A DNA stretch of 64,000 bases from Endocalyx cinctus (taxonomy: Eukaryota > Ascomycota > Sordariomycetes > Amphisphaeriales > Apiosporaceae): contig BCKC01000008.1 in assembly GCA_001600455.1 (NCBI GenBank), positions 841,345 to 905,344 of the forward strand, written 5' to 3'. How positions within the stretch are numbered: the stretch's first letter is position 1; each line of letters begins with the position of its first letter. The position numbers and the translations under genes were made by a program. Below are positions 1 through 12,233 of this stretch, one piece after another. The notes below the pieces were generated by a model that was given only the letters and a program-made list of their open reading frames with translations, had not been told where the DNA came from and did no database searches.

Positions 1-702
1 GGCGACGATCTGCGATTTAAGAACGTCTACTAGCACGCGTAAAATAGCCGCTTCCGCCTGCGTCGTGACGATAGCCACGCGAGGTTGTCTCGCGTTCGCT
101 TGAAAACCGAAATTACCGGTCCTCCGCGAAGTTCCACTAGAAAGAAGGCAGTGCGTGATCGTTTGTAGGCCGAGCTAATTAATGTGAGGAAATGCATCGT
201 CAGTTTTGATCCATAACTATCCAGCAGAAGAAGTAGAAATAGATATGAGAATGAGGACCAAAAAAAAAAAAAAACTATAACCTACCAAAAGGCCAAAATC
301 CTCAACTTCGGCACTCACGCCAACCACGCCGCCGCCGAAGCCGCGATCCAACAACACCTCGCGATCAATCTCCTCGCATCCCGTTTCTAGCCTCACTCCT
401 ATTTCCCTTCTTTTTCTTCTCTCCATCTCGATCGCGTAGAGTACATCTCCCGAAACGGGTTCGAGGGGTATTGGATGAGCTTCTTCTTCTTCTTCATTAT
501 CATTATTTGTGAGATCCCTGGTCAAGTCAGGATCTAAAAGCTCGGCGAGACGGCCGTCACCCGCCGCTGGCCCAGGAAGACGTGACGGAGAAGACGGTAA
601 ATCCTCCGCCTCGTCGTGGTTATCGTCTTCTACATCCTCATCCTCATACACGTGGTCCAATACCGCATTGGTGTGACCATCTATCTCCGCATCCGTCTCC
701 AT
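1..702 (-). CDS. RecA/Rad51-like DNA repair protein, N-terminal part (runs off the window)
   Basis: Partial gene read leftward from ATG 702-700. Exon 1 is 702-286 (139 codons). A 111-base intron follows (donor GTAGGT at 285, acceptor TTAG at 176-175). Exon 2, 174-1, stays open to the edge. Joining in phase 0 gives a continuous segment, EDFGLL then LGLQTITHCLLSS. The first ~85 residues are acidic and disordered. After them come VRLETGCEEIDREVLL and a glycine-rich turn (about residues 121-130). Further on lies a beta-strand-like PRVAIVTTQ. This is the layout of the ATPase core of fungal Rad51-paralogue-like proteins, from memory of the family. The glycine-rich turn lacks the GKT/GKS of a canonical Walker A, so ATP binding is doubtful. 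Likely role: homologous recombination or repair in the nucleus. Family call moderate; the exact paralogue is not assignable from this part. Confidence 0.6.
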
Positions 703-1707
703 GTGTTTAGAGGGCGTTTACTTTTCTTCTGACCAGCCGTTAACACGTTGCCAAGAAATTGCCGTTCTGAAAGTAAATCGTCACCTGAACGGTAGCATAT
801 AAAACTACCGCGTGATAAAATTATTGTAGTAGTGGCGTGTGAAAAGCCCCGTCTGTTTGTGCTGTCGTGTAAAATTGGGAGGGCAAAGTTGAAGGGTGTA
901 TGTTTATGACCGGGAGATTATATTGAATTGAACCAGTAGGGGCTAAACTATAACAATATATCTGATTTAGGTATCTCCAACATCTCTAATTCAGACTTAT
1001 TATCATTACCATTACGATCACCTTAGATTTTATTTGTGATCATATTCTGATTACTTATTCTCTTTTCAGAGTGATTGCCAGGGTTCACTATTGTAAAACA
1101 TTAGGTGTATCTCTATAGGTATTTTAGCGTCATAAATATTATCACGGGCGAACACCCGCTCATCATAACACGACCCGTGATACTAAGCACATCAATTTTT
1201 CGAAGGTGTATAATAAAACTTTTTTTTTAAGAACGTTTTTCTATTATAATTCATCGCCGCCATTTCAATCTGTAAAAAAATGTCTTGACGAATGCCTACC
1301 GATGTGATACGCATACTATCTATGTAGCATACCTCCTAAAGTTGTGCGCATTTCATGCCAGTAATTGGCATTATTTAAATAACTCATATTTTGCAGTAAT
1401 CGATTACCCCTTCTCCCCTGCCGCCTCTTATTCTCACACAAACAAGATAAAAAAGGTATCCTAACAAACGAGAAAAAATCTCGTCTAAGACGATGGAAAA
1501 GGAGTGTCTTGAGAATATCGTCTCGATATAACTTGTCTCCATTCGAATGTTTCCTTAGCCCCATAAATCACACCTACACCGATGCAAGGCATAAGGGGAC
1601 TCATACAACCCCCCCCAGTGACTTTCATGTCATGTAGCGCCACTTGATATATGTATTATTTCTTGAAGCTGTTCCAATTCCTCGCGTGTGGCTCGCCCAT
1701 TGCTGAA
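703..1707. other. Spacer between the RecA-like gene and Pal1
   Basis: About 1 kb with no supportable gene. It should hold the promoter of the RecA-like gene (right end of that gene) and the 3' end of Pal1. Low G+C, with stop codons in all frames and a short C-run near 1610. No RNA gene or repeat recognised. Confidence 0.6.
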
Positions 1708-3401
1708 TCACATGGCAGCGCCTGGTACGGTCTCCTTAGCCGGGGGTTCGGGTCGCTGTCGTCGTCCTCCCTTCAGACTCTTGACGCGCGAGAGGAATCC
1801 ACCGGGTGCCTGCTTCCCCTGACTGTCGCTGGCTTCCATCGTAGCATCTGAAGTTACTCTTCGTTCAAGAGTATAGCCCTGTCCAGACGGGCTAATCGGA
1901 GAGATCGGGTTGCTGTCCTTTCTCTTAACCGTAATCTGCTCCTCCGCTTTATCAAACTCGTTGAAGAACGGGTTCCTTTCGCCGTTGCTACCAGCCGATG
2001 GCAGATCACTAGATTTAGCACCGTTGAGGTAACGAGCTTCGGGGCTAGTAATACGACCCTCGCCGTAGTCTCGCTGAGGGCGTTTGATGCTGCGGAATCG
2101 CTGTACAACTGACTTCTTCCTTCCCAACTCAGCCTCCATCGTGTTCTGAGCCTGCTCTGCTTGGTTACGCTGGATAGCAGTGCGGGCCGCTGGTGTTCCC
2201 TCCAAGAAAGTAGAGCTACCTAGTCCTAGCGTTTCCTCGCCATATTCATATTCCATGCGTTGCTTCGGGTCGAAAAAGGTCATATCCATCTTGCTCGACG
2301 TGGCAAAGCCTTCCCGGTCTTTATTCGCCTTCGCAAACATGGATGCCGCCTCATGGGGTTCCTGACCCATGAATTGGGCGTGATCAGGTCGCTTGTTCAA
2401 GGGGCCTGAGCCTCCGAGAGAATTGTTGGCCGAGTCCTTAGCAAAGGCCTGCATTGGCGCTCGTCGGCTGCCCTTTCGGTTACGGTGTGGGTTACAAGCA
2501 TCGAAAGGACCATCGTGGTGAAATACTGTGTTGTTTAAAGTCAGCGACCATACCTAGCCACAAAAAAAAAAGTGACTATAAACTTACGACCAGTGCCGTA
2601 AATGCTGGTGGCATCCAACTGATCGATAACATCGATCTTTCGGCCGGTCTTGGGCTTATCCTTGCCCTCGCGGTGTCGCCTCTCACGTTCCTTACGTCGC
2701 AACTCTCGCGCCTTCTTCTCTTCCTCGGTCATCGGCTTATCCATCAATGAAGAATCGCTGTTGCGGCGTGGGCGTCTTTGCTCCGGTCGCTTTCCTGGCG
2801 AAGGACCTCCGTTCTCGCCACGAGGAGGACCACCTTGCATCTTGCGCGCTCGCATGGCCTCTTCCTGTGATCGCGTTGGTCGGTGGTTGGATGACCCATT
2901 TTCGCCGCGAGGGCCAGGAGGTCCGGGAGGTCGATTCATCGGAGGACGACCGGGACCAGGTGCAGGCTTGCGTACTTCTTTATCGTCGATTGTGAGTTTG
3001 TCCTATAACGAGGCGAATTGGCGGTCAGCAAAAGTCAATCAGATCGCTTGAATCACCTAGTTACGTAATACGGGTGGGTTGAGACGGTTAATTCGGTTAA
3101 TTGTCAATGAACTTACAAAAATCTCTGAAGCAGTCAGAGAACCTGTCTTGGCTGGTGACGCCATCTTGTCTAGAGATGATGATCTGGGAGCAGAGCTACT
3201 AAAGTTGATGTTTTTGTTGCTGGATGGATCAAGAAATGGATTTGTCGAAGATGGACGGGGAGGAGGGTCATCAAAAGGAGAACGAGGAGGCGGAGAGTAG
3301 GGGCTACCAGCAGGCGAAGCGGCGCGATTCCGAAAGGGGTTGTTTGACGAGAGATTAAGTGTTAAGCTGGTAGTGGATTTACCAGATTGACCTATATGCA
3401 T
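1708..3401 (-). CDS. Pal1-family cell morphology protein
   Basis: Three exons: 3401-3117, 3002-2588, 2525-1708. The introns are 114 and 62 bases with GTAAGT donors. Phases fit and give 505 residues. Family landmarks: LSSNNPFRNRAASP near the start, SLTASEIF/DKLTIDDKEVRKP across intron 1, a basic helix rich in K/R/E (EEEKKARELRRKERERR), then KIDVIDQLDATSIYGTG joined over intron 2 to LFHHDGPFDACNPHRNRKG. This last block is the hallmark of Pal1 proteins, which in fission yeast sit at growing tips and septa and help hold cylindrical cell shape; filamentous-fungal Pal1 binds the endocytic collar. The C-terminal third is low-complexity with basic patches. The start is less certain: GCATATAG right after ATG 3401 could be a splice acceptor, with the true first exon further upstream. 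Confidence 0.88.
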
Positions 3402-6400
3402 TGAAAGCAGATAAAAAAGGGAACGTCAGCGGCATTCAATACTTAATAATAAAAAAATAATTTTTAGTTTAATTGGCAGCGAACGGGGGTAATAGAATAA
3501 TGACTTGGTGTGGGTAGTAGAAAAATGGAGGTAGCCAAGCGTTGGCTGGCAATATTGGGTGGGTAATGTTGGGCGTTGGCGATGACGAAAATGATGGGCA
3601 TTGATAGGCATTGATAGGCAATATGAAACATCAAAATCTACAAATGAAACAGGACGACTGATCCGGTTTAAGTGGATTAACAGATAATCAATAATAATTG
3701 ATCATGGAAACCCACATTCGTCTTCCCCCTTTTTTTTTCTTTTTTCTTTTTAATCTGCGTACGAATTTCTGGGTAAACGTAAATCTACCCCCTGACAACA
3801 ACAATAAAATGAAGAGAAAGAGAGAAGAAAAAAAACAAAGATAGCAGAATAAGGTAAGAAAACTGGTAAGGGAGATGAGGAAATTTTTAAATGACCGTAT
3901 TCATTTGTATACGGACAATCTGATTGCGAAAATGGAGGAGAATACGGACAGATGAGGGGAAGAATGTTTGTGCTACCTCATGTTGATTGCTGCTGTGACG
4001 GTATTTCTTTCTTACCTAATCCTAATAAATCGCCTTCTTGCATTGTGGCGAAAAGAAGAAGAAAATATTCTTTTTTTTTAAAAAAAAAAAAAAAAGGGTA
4101 GCGACCGATTAACAATTGATTTCTTGGATTCCCCCCTTTTTTATTCTTCTTCGGGTGGTTATCTTTATTTTGCCCTGTTTCTTTCTTTTTTTTTTCTCTC
4201 TCTTCTCTCTTTTGGGGGGGTTTCTTTGCAAGATGTCGCGGTAGTAATAAGAGGTGAGACGATGGTTCGTTATGCCACAGTGCGATATTTTGACAGGGGA
4301 ATCGAGTTAAAAGAGTCCGAATCTGTGCTAACCCGTCTCCGATTTCTTGGGTTTCTTAAAATTCCTTGGAATGATGGGGTACCGAAAAGGTTGGATGGTG
4401 GAAGAATGCACGATAAAGGGAATTTCCACCACCCCTTTTTAGATTCAAGCGCTGATCCGGAGCTATGCAGGTGTGCCGATATGCAGGTTAAGAGCTGCCA
4501 AATGAGATCTGGGTCTGCGATGTTTTACGCTCGAAATGGAAACGAGGGAAACGTGTACTGTAAGACGGTAATGGTCGAAATAACTAATGGTAGGCCGTAA
4601 ATGTGAGAATGAATTTCGAAAATGTAACTGGTACGTATGTCGTATCGTCACGTCAGGTCGGGTCAGGGTCGGGTCGCCGGAAAAGAATTAAGCGAATAAA
4701 AAGGATATAAAATAAGCAAATGACGATCGAGACGCTCAACTCAAGTTAGGTTTTTTTTTTTCTAAGAAAAAAAAATAATAAAAAAAAAAATTAATGTCTT
4801 GAAACTTTCCTGTTGCGTAACAATTGCTAATTTGTTTCTTTTTGTTTTGTTTTTGTTACTAACAATAGATTCTGCCTTTTTTTTAAAAATGTTATATGGA
4901 AGTCAATACGTCAGTTTGCTGTATTCACCGGTGGCGTATGTAATGGTCGTTAATTTATTAGTTGTCCTCTGCCTCCTGTCAAGTCAAAATCGGGCCAGGC
5001 TTAAAGGTCGGATTTGTTCAGATATGTTGATTTATTATTATTGGGCGATAAGGCAACGGGATTGAATGTAATGAATGGGTCGATCTGTTGATTTATGCAA
5101 GGAACCAGATTACACCGATTAATAGAAAAATAAAGGGAAGAGAAACTGAGGGAAGAGTGAAGTTTTTTTTTGTTTAAAAGAAAAAGAGAATAAATATTAA
5201 TTCATCTACGACAAGGTACTCGAAGATTAGAGAGTAAAATGTTCGGATGATTTCTAGTTATGATCTGAAAATGAGAAGAAAGAAAAAGAAAAAAAAAAAA
5301 AAAAAAGGAAGAGAGGAAGTTCAGGCAGAGAGAATTGGGAAGAAAGAAAAAACTTTAGTAAACATCCGAGAGAAGGAAAAAAAAAAGAGAGCTGGTAATT
5401 GTAAATAAGGTAAGTCTTGTAAGTCTTGTAAGGTAAAATAAAGTAGTAAAGTAAAGTAATGCGCGTGAACAAATACAGGTACACGAGGAACAATTAGTAA
5501 AGAATAATCAAATCCTATTAGGTCTTCTATTATACCGCAATCTGGGCTCCTATTTAACGTGACTTGACTATTCTTAATGTAATGAACAAGGTGGACCTTT
5601 TATATATAAAATGAAGAGTTATTATATACAATAATATGTCTATTCCTCTTTCTCTTTCTCTTTCCTTTTTCGTAGGTTACTTTTTTTTTTCTTCATAAGT
5701 TTTACATATAAATATATCTATATCCATATATAAAATATACTTTCAACGGTTGATCTTCATACGTAGACCCTTTTATTCCGTATCCCTTCAATCTTCAAGG
5801 ACATGATAATCTATACTTACTGAAATCCAACATAATACCCCTTTTAACGGAGAGGATACAGTGAATTAGAAATGGGATGAATCTCAACATATTCTTTCCA
5901 GTGACTTTCCAAGACTATTATTCACACGTGGTTCAATCTAGTGTGCTACATCTGCAGAGGATGACCCATTTACACTAGCACTGTTGACTGTTGTAATTAA
6001 CTTCCCCCCTGCTTCTAAGGCTAGACGGCCAGACGGCTAGAGCTAGCGTTTACTTGAAAGTGGGTGTTGGAAAATACATACTCACCTACATATGAAAAGT
6101 ATGTATGTCCACATGTACGAGTATGTTCATACGTAGCGTGAGAAAGGAAGACCCCCGGACCCAAGCTGCCAAGTCATTACTATATAGAAAGGGGAGAAAG
6201 AAGAAAGGGTACTACCCTGTTCACAAAAGTATTAGTCTCTATGGATACCATTTCTTTTTTATCCCAGATGAAATAATACCAAAAGTATGAATCGCGAAGC
6301 TTCTGATCGGATTAGAGCCTCTAACAATTTTTGGTATGGGACTTCACAAGTTATGACTTAGAATTAAACAGATTTTTATACACGTCCAATATGTACTTGT

Positions 6401-8015
6401 AGTATATTTTAAATATATAACCAACAACTTTAAAAAAGAACCTTGAGCTTACTCTATATGTGCTATGTATGATCCTTCTACAAATATTGATAAAGCTTTA
6501 CCCGATGCTACCTCAATTTTCGATATCTTTTATTCTTTATTTTATTTTTTGATAGGTACATCCATGGATACAAGCGATATGCACAAAGGAGGGGGTATGA
6601 GAGGGTATACTCATTCAACCGAGGTAGGTCATTATCAATAAATATTAGAAAGACTTCAAACGGGAATTTAAAAAAAAAAAAAAAAAAAACAGACATCTTG
6701 TGGCTGCATAGAAAGCAGGTCATAGAAAGCAGGTTTAAAGAAAAAAGGAAAGAAAGAAAAGGCAGAAAACAGCTATATGTAATGTATAATATCTATTGTA
6801 TTGCTGCATCCATCATATCCTATGTATATGTACAAGTATATTATATAGTACTACACCACATGAAGAGTAGTATAGCTTCAGCATGGATCGCCCCCATAAA
6901 ACCCTGAATGGCGTTCTGTGGGGTAATTGTAAATATACCACAGTAGGTACTTAGCAGCTTAGGCACGTACATACTTTTCGGTAGGTATCTCTTCTTTTGT
7001 TATTCTCTCTCTCTCTCTTTTTTTTTTCTTTTGTAACCTAACCAGCCAAATCTAACCTACGTTTGGTTGTGTCCGGTTGGAATCTGTACGCATATAGGTA
7101 TATAGACGCTACTGTACAGAGAGTAGTAGGTATCACAATAGGTTTATCACAGTATCGTCCATTTTCTTGTGCCGGGTATTTTATCAGGGGTTGGGGTAAA
7201 CCTGATTTCATCAGATTTCAGCACCTAGCTGAACCAATAATCCGTACATATACGTACATTTACTTTTGACCGTAACTCTTTCAAAACGATCGATCGTAAC
7301 TCTTTTTTTTTTTTTTTTTTTTTTTTTTTCTCGCTCTTCAATTCTCCTTCTCTTTATTATCCAGCCTGGCTTCAGCTATAACTCACTTGTTTTTGCTTGT
7401 TTGTTGGGTAAGTAAAACTCACGAACGGGGTCTCCCCCCTTCTTCTCCTAGGATATCGGGCGTCATTTGCCATCTACGTAATTGAACAAAAAAGAAGCAG
7501 ATGATATCGGACCCTGATTTACTATGTAATTACCTTATTATGAAATTTGTAACACGAGATGGAGGTAGATCTCTCTCTTTTATTTTCTGTTGTTTTTAAT
7601 GTCTTTACGCCCCTTGAACCATGAAAATTGATATATATATACCCTGCCAGCCTGCCAGTCTGCCAAATCCTACTGTGTACAAGGAGTTATCCGTACTGCC
7701 GTATTGGTCGTAGCGTTCGCCGGGGTATGGAGACAGATAGCAGAGATAAAATAGAAAAATCACGATAGCGAGAGAGGAGCAGATGTTTTTTTTTTTTTTT
7801 GTTATGCCTAGGTTAAGTGTAAAATGTAACACCATACTTTTTTCTAGCGAGAGAAAGAGAGGAGAAAATCGCCCGATCGTACTCCGTATTGTCATGGGGT
7901 GTTTCATATCGAACAAACTCATCTTCATTACACAATAGTATATTTTCTTCGGTCCGCAAATACAAGGAATTAAGTCAATTAAAGAAAAATTCGAAGTAGA
8001 CCGAAAAAAGAAAAA
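3402..8015. other. Long gene-free spacer, low complexity
   Basis: About 4.6 kb between the divergent starts of Pal1 (left) and the P450 (right), so both promoters lie here. It holds pyrimidine-rich and poly-A/T tracts (A16 near 4080-4095, A20 at 6670-6689, T27 at 7303-7329) and many short TA-rich palindromes. The only long open frame, 4124-4600 (+), starts at TTG, has no family likeness and is not called. No tRNA, transposase or repeat pair recognised. Confidence 0.6.
7303..7329. repeat. Poly-T homopolymer, 27 bases
   Basis: Uninterrupted T run in the spacer upstream of the P450. Similar but shorter runs occur at 6670-6689 (A20), 19087-19108 (T, about 22) and 59929-59950 (A22). Runs of this kind are common nucleosome-excluding promoter elements in fungi; their exact length is prone to sequencing error. 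Confidence 0.8.
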
Positions 8016-9808
8016 ATGGCGATCTCAATTCTATCCATTTTCGTTCTAGGAGCTGGTCTCATCATACTTCAGGTAAGTAATAATAAAAAGAAAATATCGC
8101 TATTTATATTCTATATGTACCATGTAATTATGAGAGGGCGGGAAAGAAAAAGAAAGCAAAAAATAAGAAAATAAAATAGAATAGACCAACGCTAACACCG
8201 GTTAAATAAAACCCCATACATAATGGATATTATATAAATATATATAATAGCTTACCTACACTATTATATACAACCTATTCTTCCACCCCCTCCGAAACTA
8301 CCCCGGCCCCCTCCTCCGCCGGGCGCTCAAGCTCCCCCGCCAGCTCTCGCTGCTGAAGGGCACCGTCGGCGCCGACGCGTCGGCCCTGCACGCGCGGTAC
8401 GGCGAGATCGTGCGCGTCGCGCCGGACGAGGTCTCGTACATCCGCGCCCAGGCCTGGCGCGACATCTTCGGGCGCCCGGGCCGCAGCGAGATGATCAAAG
8501 ACCAGTCCCTCTTCGGCGTGCGCGTCCGCGGCAGCTGGAACCTCATCACGGCCCCTTACGAGGACCACCGGCGCATGCGCCGCCTCTTCGGCCACGCTTT
8601 CAGCTACACGGCCCTGAAAGCCCAGGAGCCTTTGCTGGCGAAATACGCCGACCAGATGGCCGCCAAGATGGGCGAGCTCGCGGCGCGCGATCCAGGCAGT
8701 AAAATTAACGTCGTCGACCTTTTTAACTTTTGCACGTTCGATATCATGGCCGAGCTCGCGTTCGGCGAGACGCTGCGCATGCTCGAGACGGCCGACTACG
8801 TCCCCTGGGTGCGCGTCATCTTCGACGGGCTCAAGTTCATCGTCTTTCGCGCCGTCCTCCTCGACATCCCCGTCCTCGGCCCCTTACTCCAATGGGCGAC
8901 GGCTTCGACTCTGGAGCGCAAGAGCGAGGAGCACCTGCGGTTCGCGGGCGACCTCGTCGACCGCCGGCTCGCGTGGGGCGCCGAGTCGACCAAGCCCGAC
9001 CTCTGGAGCTTCGTCCTCGCGCACGACTCGGACGGCAAGGGGCTCACGGTCAACGAGATGCACGGCAGCGCCGCGACCTTCATGGTCGCCGGGACCGAGA
9101 CGACGGCGACCAACGCGAGCGGCGTCGTCTACTACCTGTGCAAGAACCCGCGCGTGCGCGCGCGTCTCGTGCGAGAAATCCGGTCGACGTTCGCCCGCGC
9201 CGAGGATATCGCTCTGGGTCCGCTCTCGGAGATGCGCTACCTCAACGCCGTCATCAGCGAGGGCCTGCGCATCTATATCCCCGGCGGCGGCGGCCTCACG
9301 CGCGTCGTGCCGCCCGAGGGCGCCGAGATCTGCGGCAAGTACGTCGCCGGCGGCACGACCGTCACGATGAACCACTACGTCGGGTACCGGCATCCGGCCA
9401 ACTTCGCGGATCCGCTCGAGTTCGTCCCCGAGCGCTGGTTAGAGGACGAGAGGGATCAGAAGTTCGCGGCGGATCGGAGGGAGGTCTTCGAGCCGTTTAG
9501 CTTCGGCCCGAGGAACTGTATCGGTAAAAAGTAAGCTTACCTAGTCGTCATTTCCCGCCCCCCGTCTTCTTCCTTATTCCTCACGTCCACTACTCGCAAT
9601 TTTGTCTGTCTTATTGAACTAACCATTTCTCACCCTTTAAAAAAATAGTCTTGCGTTACTTGAACTACGTCTCCTCTTAACTAAGACGCTTTGGCACTAC
9701 GATATCGAACTATGTCCCGAGAGTGACGGCTGGATCGACAACCAGAAGATGTGGTTAGTGTGGGAGAAGGCCCCCCTCATGTTAAAGGTCACACCCGTGG
9801 AGCGATAA
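8016..9808 (+). CDS. Cytochrome P450 monooxygenase (isotrichodermin C-15 hydroxylase-like)
   Basis: Exons 8016-8072, 8251-9530 and 9649-9808 give 498 residues, a normal P450 length. Exon 1 encodes only a 19-residue hydrophobic start (MAISILSIFVLGAGLIILQ), which with the next residues forms the ER membrane anchor. Exon 2 opens with the proline-rich hinge NLFFHPLRNYPGP. The oxygen-binding I-helix motif AGTETT is at 299-304 and the ExxR pair is EGLR at 356-359. PERW follows, and the haem loop FSFGPRNCIGKN carries the ligand Cys442, split by intron 2. The family resembles the many fungal P450s annotated after Fusarium TRI11; the substrate cannot be read from sequence. The coding DNA is about 65% G+C in a sampled line, far above its flanks. 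No terpene synthase, PKS or NRPS lies near it. It converges with malate synthase. Confidence 0.93.
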
Positions 9809-10337
9809 ATGCAAAATAGCCGACGATGGTTATTGTTCTTGTATTTGTTTGGTCCGTGACCTTTGTAACAGTTATTAGTATGATGTACGGAACACATAAT
9901 TATACTTGGTGGGCTCGCTCCATAGAAAGATCCGCAGATACGTGGATGAGCGAGAATATATATATACAAATAAACGAACGCTTAAACTTCAACTAATATT
10001 CCCTACCGCTTATTTCAAGTCCGAGATTCACAGGCCCGTGGAATCACAGATCTAGACCTGTACGTAGGTGGGTATACGTCGAGATAAATACTTATTGAGC
10101 TATAAATAGGTAGTGGCCATACTTCCATAGATACATACACAATAACATACACAACAACATAGCCAATCAATATCCATTTTTTGATATCTTTGTTTCTTCC
10201 TTTTTTTTTCATATTCTTTTTTATTTCATTTATTCTCGTTCCCAATCATACCCAAAGAAATAATAAGTTCAACCTGACCCGAACCTGAACCTGAACCGAA
10301 CTCGCAAATAAATCCATTACTACCCCTTTACCCGCTT
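9809..10337. other. Convergent 3' spacer, P450 and malate synthase
   Basis: About 530 bases between two stop codons facing each other. AT-rich, with ATATATATAC near 9957 and T-runs near 10200. It should contain both 3' UTRs and poly-A sites. A short CCTGACCCGAACCTGAACCTGAACCG repeat-like run lies at about 10273-10298. Confidence 0.55.
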
Positions 10338-12233
10338 CTACAACTTGCTAGCCGGGCTAGCCTGTCCGACCGCGGTAATCTCGTCGTAGAGCAGCGAGGT
10401 CAAGAAGTCGGCGTAGTCCTCGCCCGTAACCTGGCCGGCGAAGTACCTGGACGCGAGCTCGAACTTGTTTCCGGCCGGCGCCTTGGACGCCAATTGGGTC
10501 GTCTGCTCCTTCAGGAGACGCAGCGCGTAGTCCTTGTCGACGCGCTTCCCTTCGGCGGTCATCACGCCGTGTCGTACCCACTGCCAGAGCTGGGAGCGGG
10601 ATACTTCTGCCGTCGCGGCATCCTCCCTATTTTGAAATTTTGGTTAGATATTTTGCTTTCTCACTAGCACGGACACAAAAAAGGTAGGCGAGGAAGAACG
10701 TACATTAAGTAGTTGATAGGAACGCAACCAACACCTCTGACCCACGCCTCCATGTATCCCAGACCGATGTTGAGGTTCTTCCTGATTCCTTCCTCGGTGA
10801 TCTTTCCGGGGACATTCATGTTAAGGAGGTCGTTCTGGCCAATAGTGACATCCTCGCGCCGTACGAACAGCTGGTTAGGGGTGGGCATGTGCTTGTTGAA
10901 GATCTCGGTCGCGATAGGGGCCAGCGCCGGGTGCGCCACCCAGGTGCCGTCGTGTCCCGCGCGCACCTCACGCAGTTTGTCTGCCCGGACACCATCCATT
11001 GCCTTGTCGTTCGCCGCTTTGTCGTCCTTGATGGGAATCTGGGCCGCCATTCCGCCCATCGCGTGGACGCCGCGCTTGTGGCAAGTCTGAATAAGGAGTT
11101 TGACCTGAATAATTCCCCGAGTTAGTCTCGACAAATCTCTAAATTGACTCTCTCAAAGGACTCTATAACTGTAGAATGGATGCAATGAAAAAGAAAGAAT
11201 AAACTCACATAAGCATCCATGAATGGTACGGTCATGGTAACGCAGCTACGATCGGGAAGCACAAAGTTGCTGTTCTGGCGGAACTTCTTAATGGTGCTGA
11301 AGATGTAATCCCAACGACCGCAGTTGAGTCCCGAGCTGTGGTCTCTCAGCTCGTAGATGATCTCGTCCATCTCGAAGGCGGCGAGGATGGTCTCGATGAG
11401 GACAGTACCACGGATGGTGCCGCGCGACATACCGATGTAGTCTTGCGATAGGTTGAACGCGTCGTTCCACAACCTAGCCTCGAGATGAGACTCCATCTTG
11501 GGTAGGTAGAAGTAAGGGCCGAACCCTTGCTTGATGCTCTCGGTGGCGTTGTGGAAGAAGTATAGGCCGAAATCGAACAGCGAACCGGAAATCGGCTCAC
11601 CGTCCACGGTGACGTGCTTCTCCTCCAGGTGCCACCCTCGCGGGCGCACAATCAAGGTGGGCAGGACCCGGTCTTTCCGCAATTTATACTCCTTCGGTCC
11701 TTGCTTGAAGTCCACGTTACGGCGCACAGCATCGTATAGGTTCACTTGCCCGTTGATCATGTTCTCCCAGGTCGGAGCACTCGAGTCTGTGATATTTTAT
11801 TTTAGTAACATTCATCGTTACGGGTATTTCCGACACCATCCTTCGAGAAACTATCCGAGGGGGGGCTCATACCTTCGAAATCAGCCATATACGTCCAAAC
11901 ATCCGAGTTGAGGGCGTTGACGACCATCTTGCGGTCCGTAGGGCCCGTGATCTCTACCCTTCTGTCGACGAGGCCCGGGGCCGGTGGAGCACCTCTCCAC
12001 GTGGCATTCTCGCGGATATGTTTTGTCTCGGGGAGGAAGTCCGGCAGTACGCCCTTGTCGAGCTCGGCTTGACGAATCACACGCCTCTGGAGAAGCTGCT
12101 TGCGGGTAGCATTGAAAGATCTGTGAAGGAGTGCCAAGAAAGCTAGAGCTTCGGGTGTGAGGATCTTCTTCTGTTCAGGGGCCACGGTGCCCGAGATGTT
12201 GACGCCTTGGAGGATGGTGTCGATGGCGGGCAT
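10338..12233 (-). CDS. Malate synthase, glyoxylate cycle, peroxisomal/glyoxysomal
   Basis: Exons 12233-11873, 11786-11209, 11104-10704 and 10626-10338 give 542 residues, the usual fungal length. The enzyme condenses glyoxylate with acetyl-CoA to malate, allowing growth on acetate, fatty acids or ethanol. Direct evidence: [18 protein letters not shown] near the N-terminus, [30 protein letters not shown], and the family signature around [17 protein letters not shown]. The C-terminus is ASKL, a perfect type 1 peroxisomal signal. The start [11 protein letters not shown] matches the family; an open frame continues upstream but only from a non-family extension. This is the orthologue of Aspergillus acuE and Neurospora acu-9. 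A candidate FacB/CreA/CCAAT cluster lies about 1 kb upstream. Confidence 0.96.

Noticed and set aside
1316..1564. Minus-strand frame of 82 codons between the RecA-like gene and Pal1
   Set aside because: No family likeness and no splice partners; probably part of the Pal1 3' spacer.
4124..4600. Open frame of 158 codons on the + strand
   Set aside because: It starts at TTG, has a low-complexity hydrophobic start from a CT-rich tract, and resembles no family; likely chance in the Pal1 promoter.
8730..9500. Long Arg-rich frame inside the P450 gene
   Set aside because: Shadow of the GC-rich P450 coding sequence in another frame; the true frame carries all P450 motifs.
8016..12233. Secondary-metabolite gene cluster around the P450
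   Set aside because: The only neighbours are malate synthase and long spacers; no backbone enzyme, transporter or regulator nearby.
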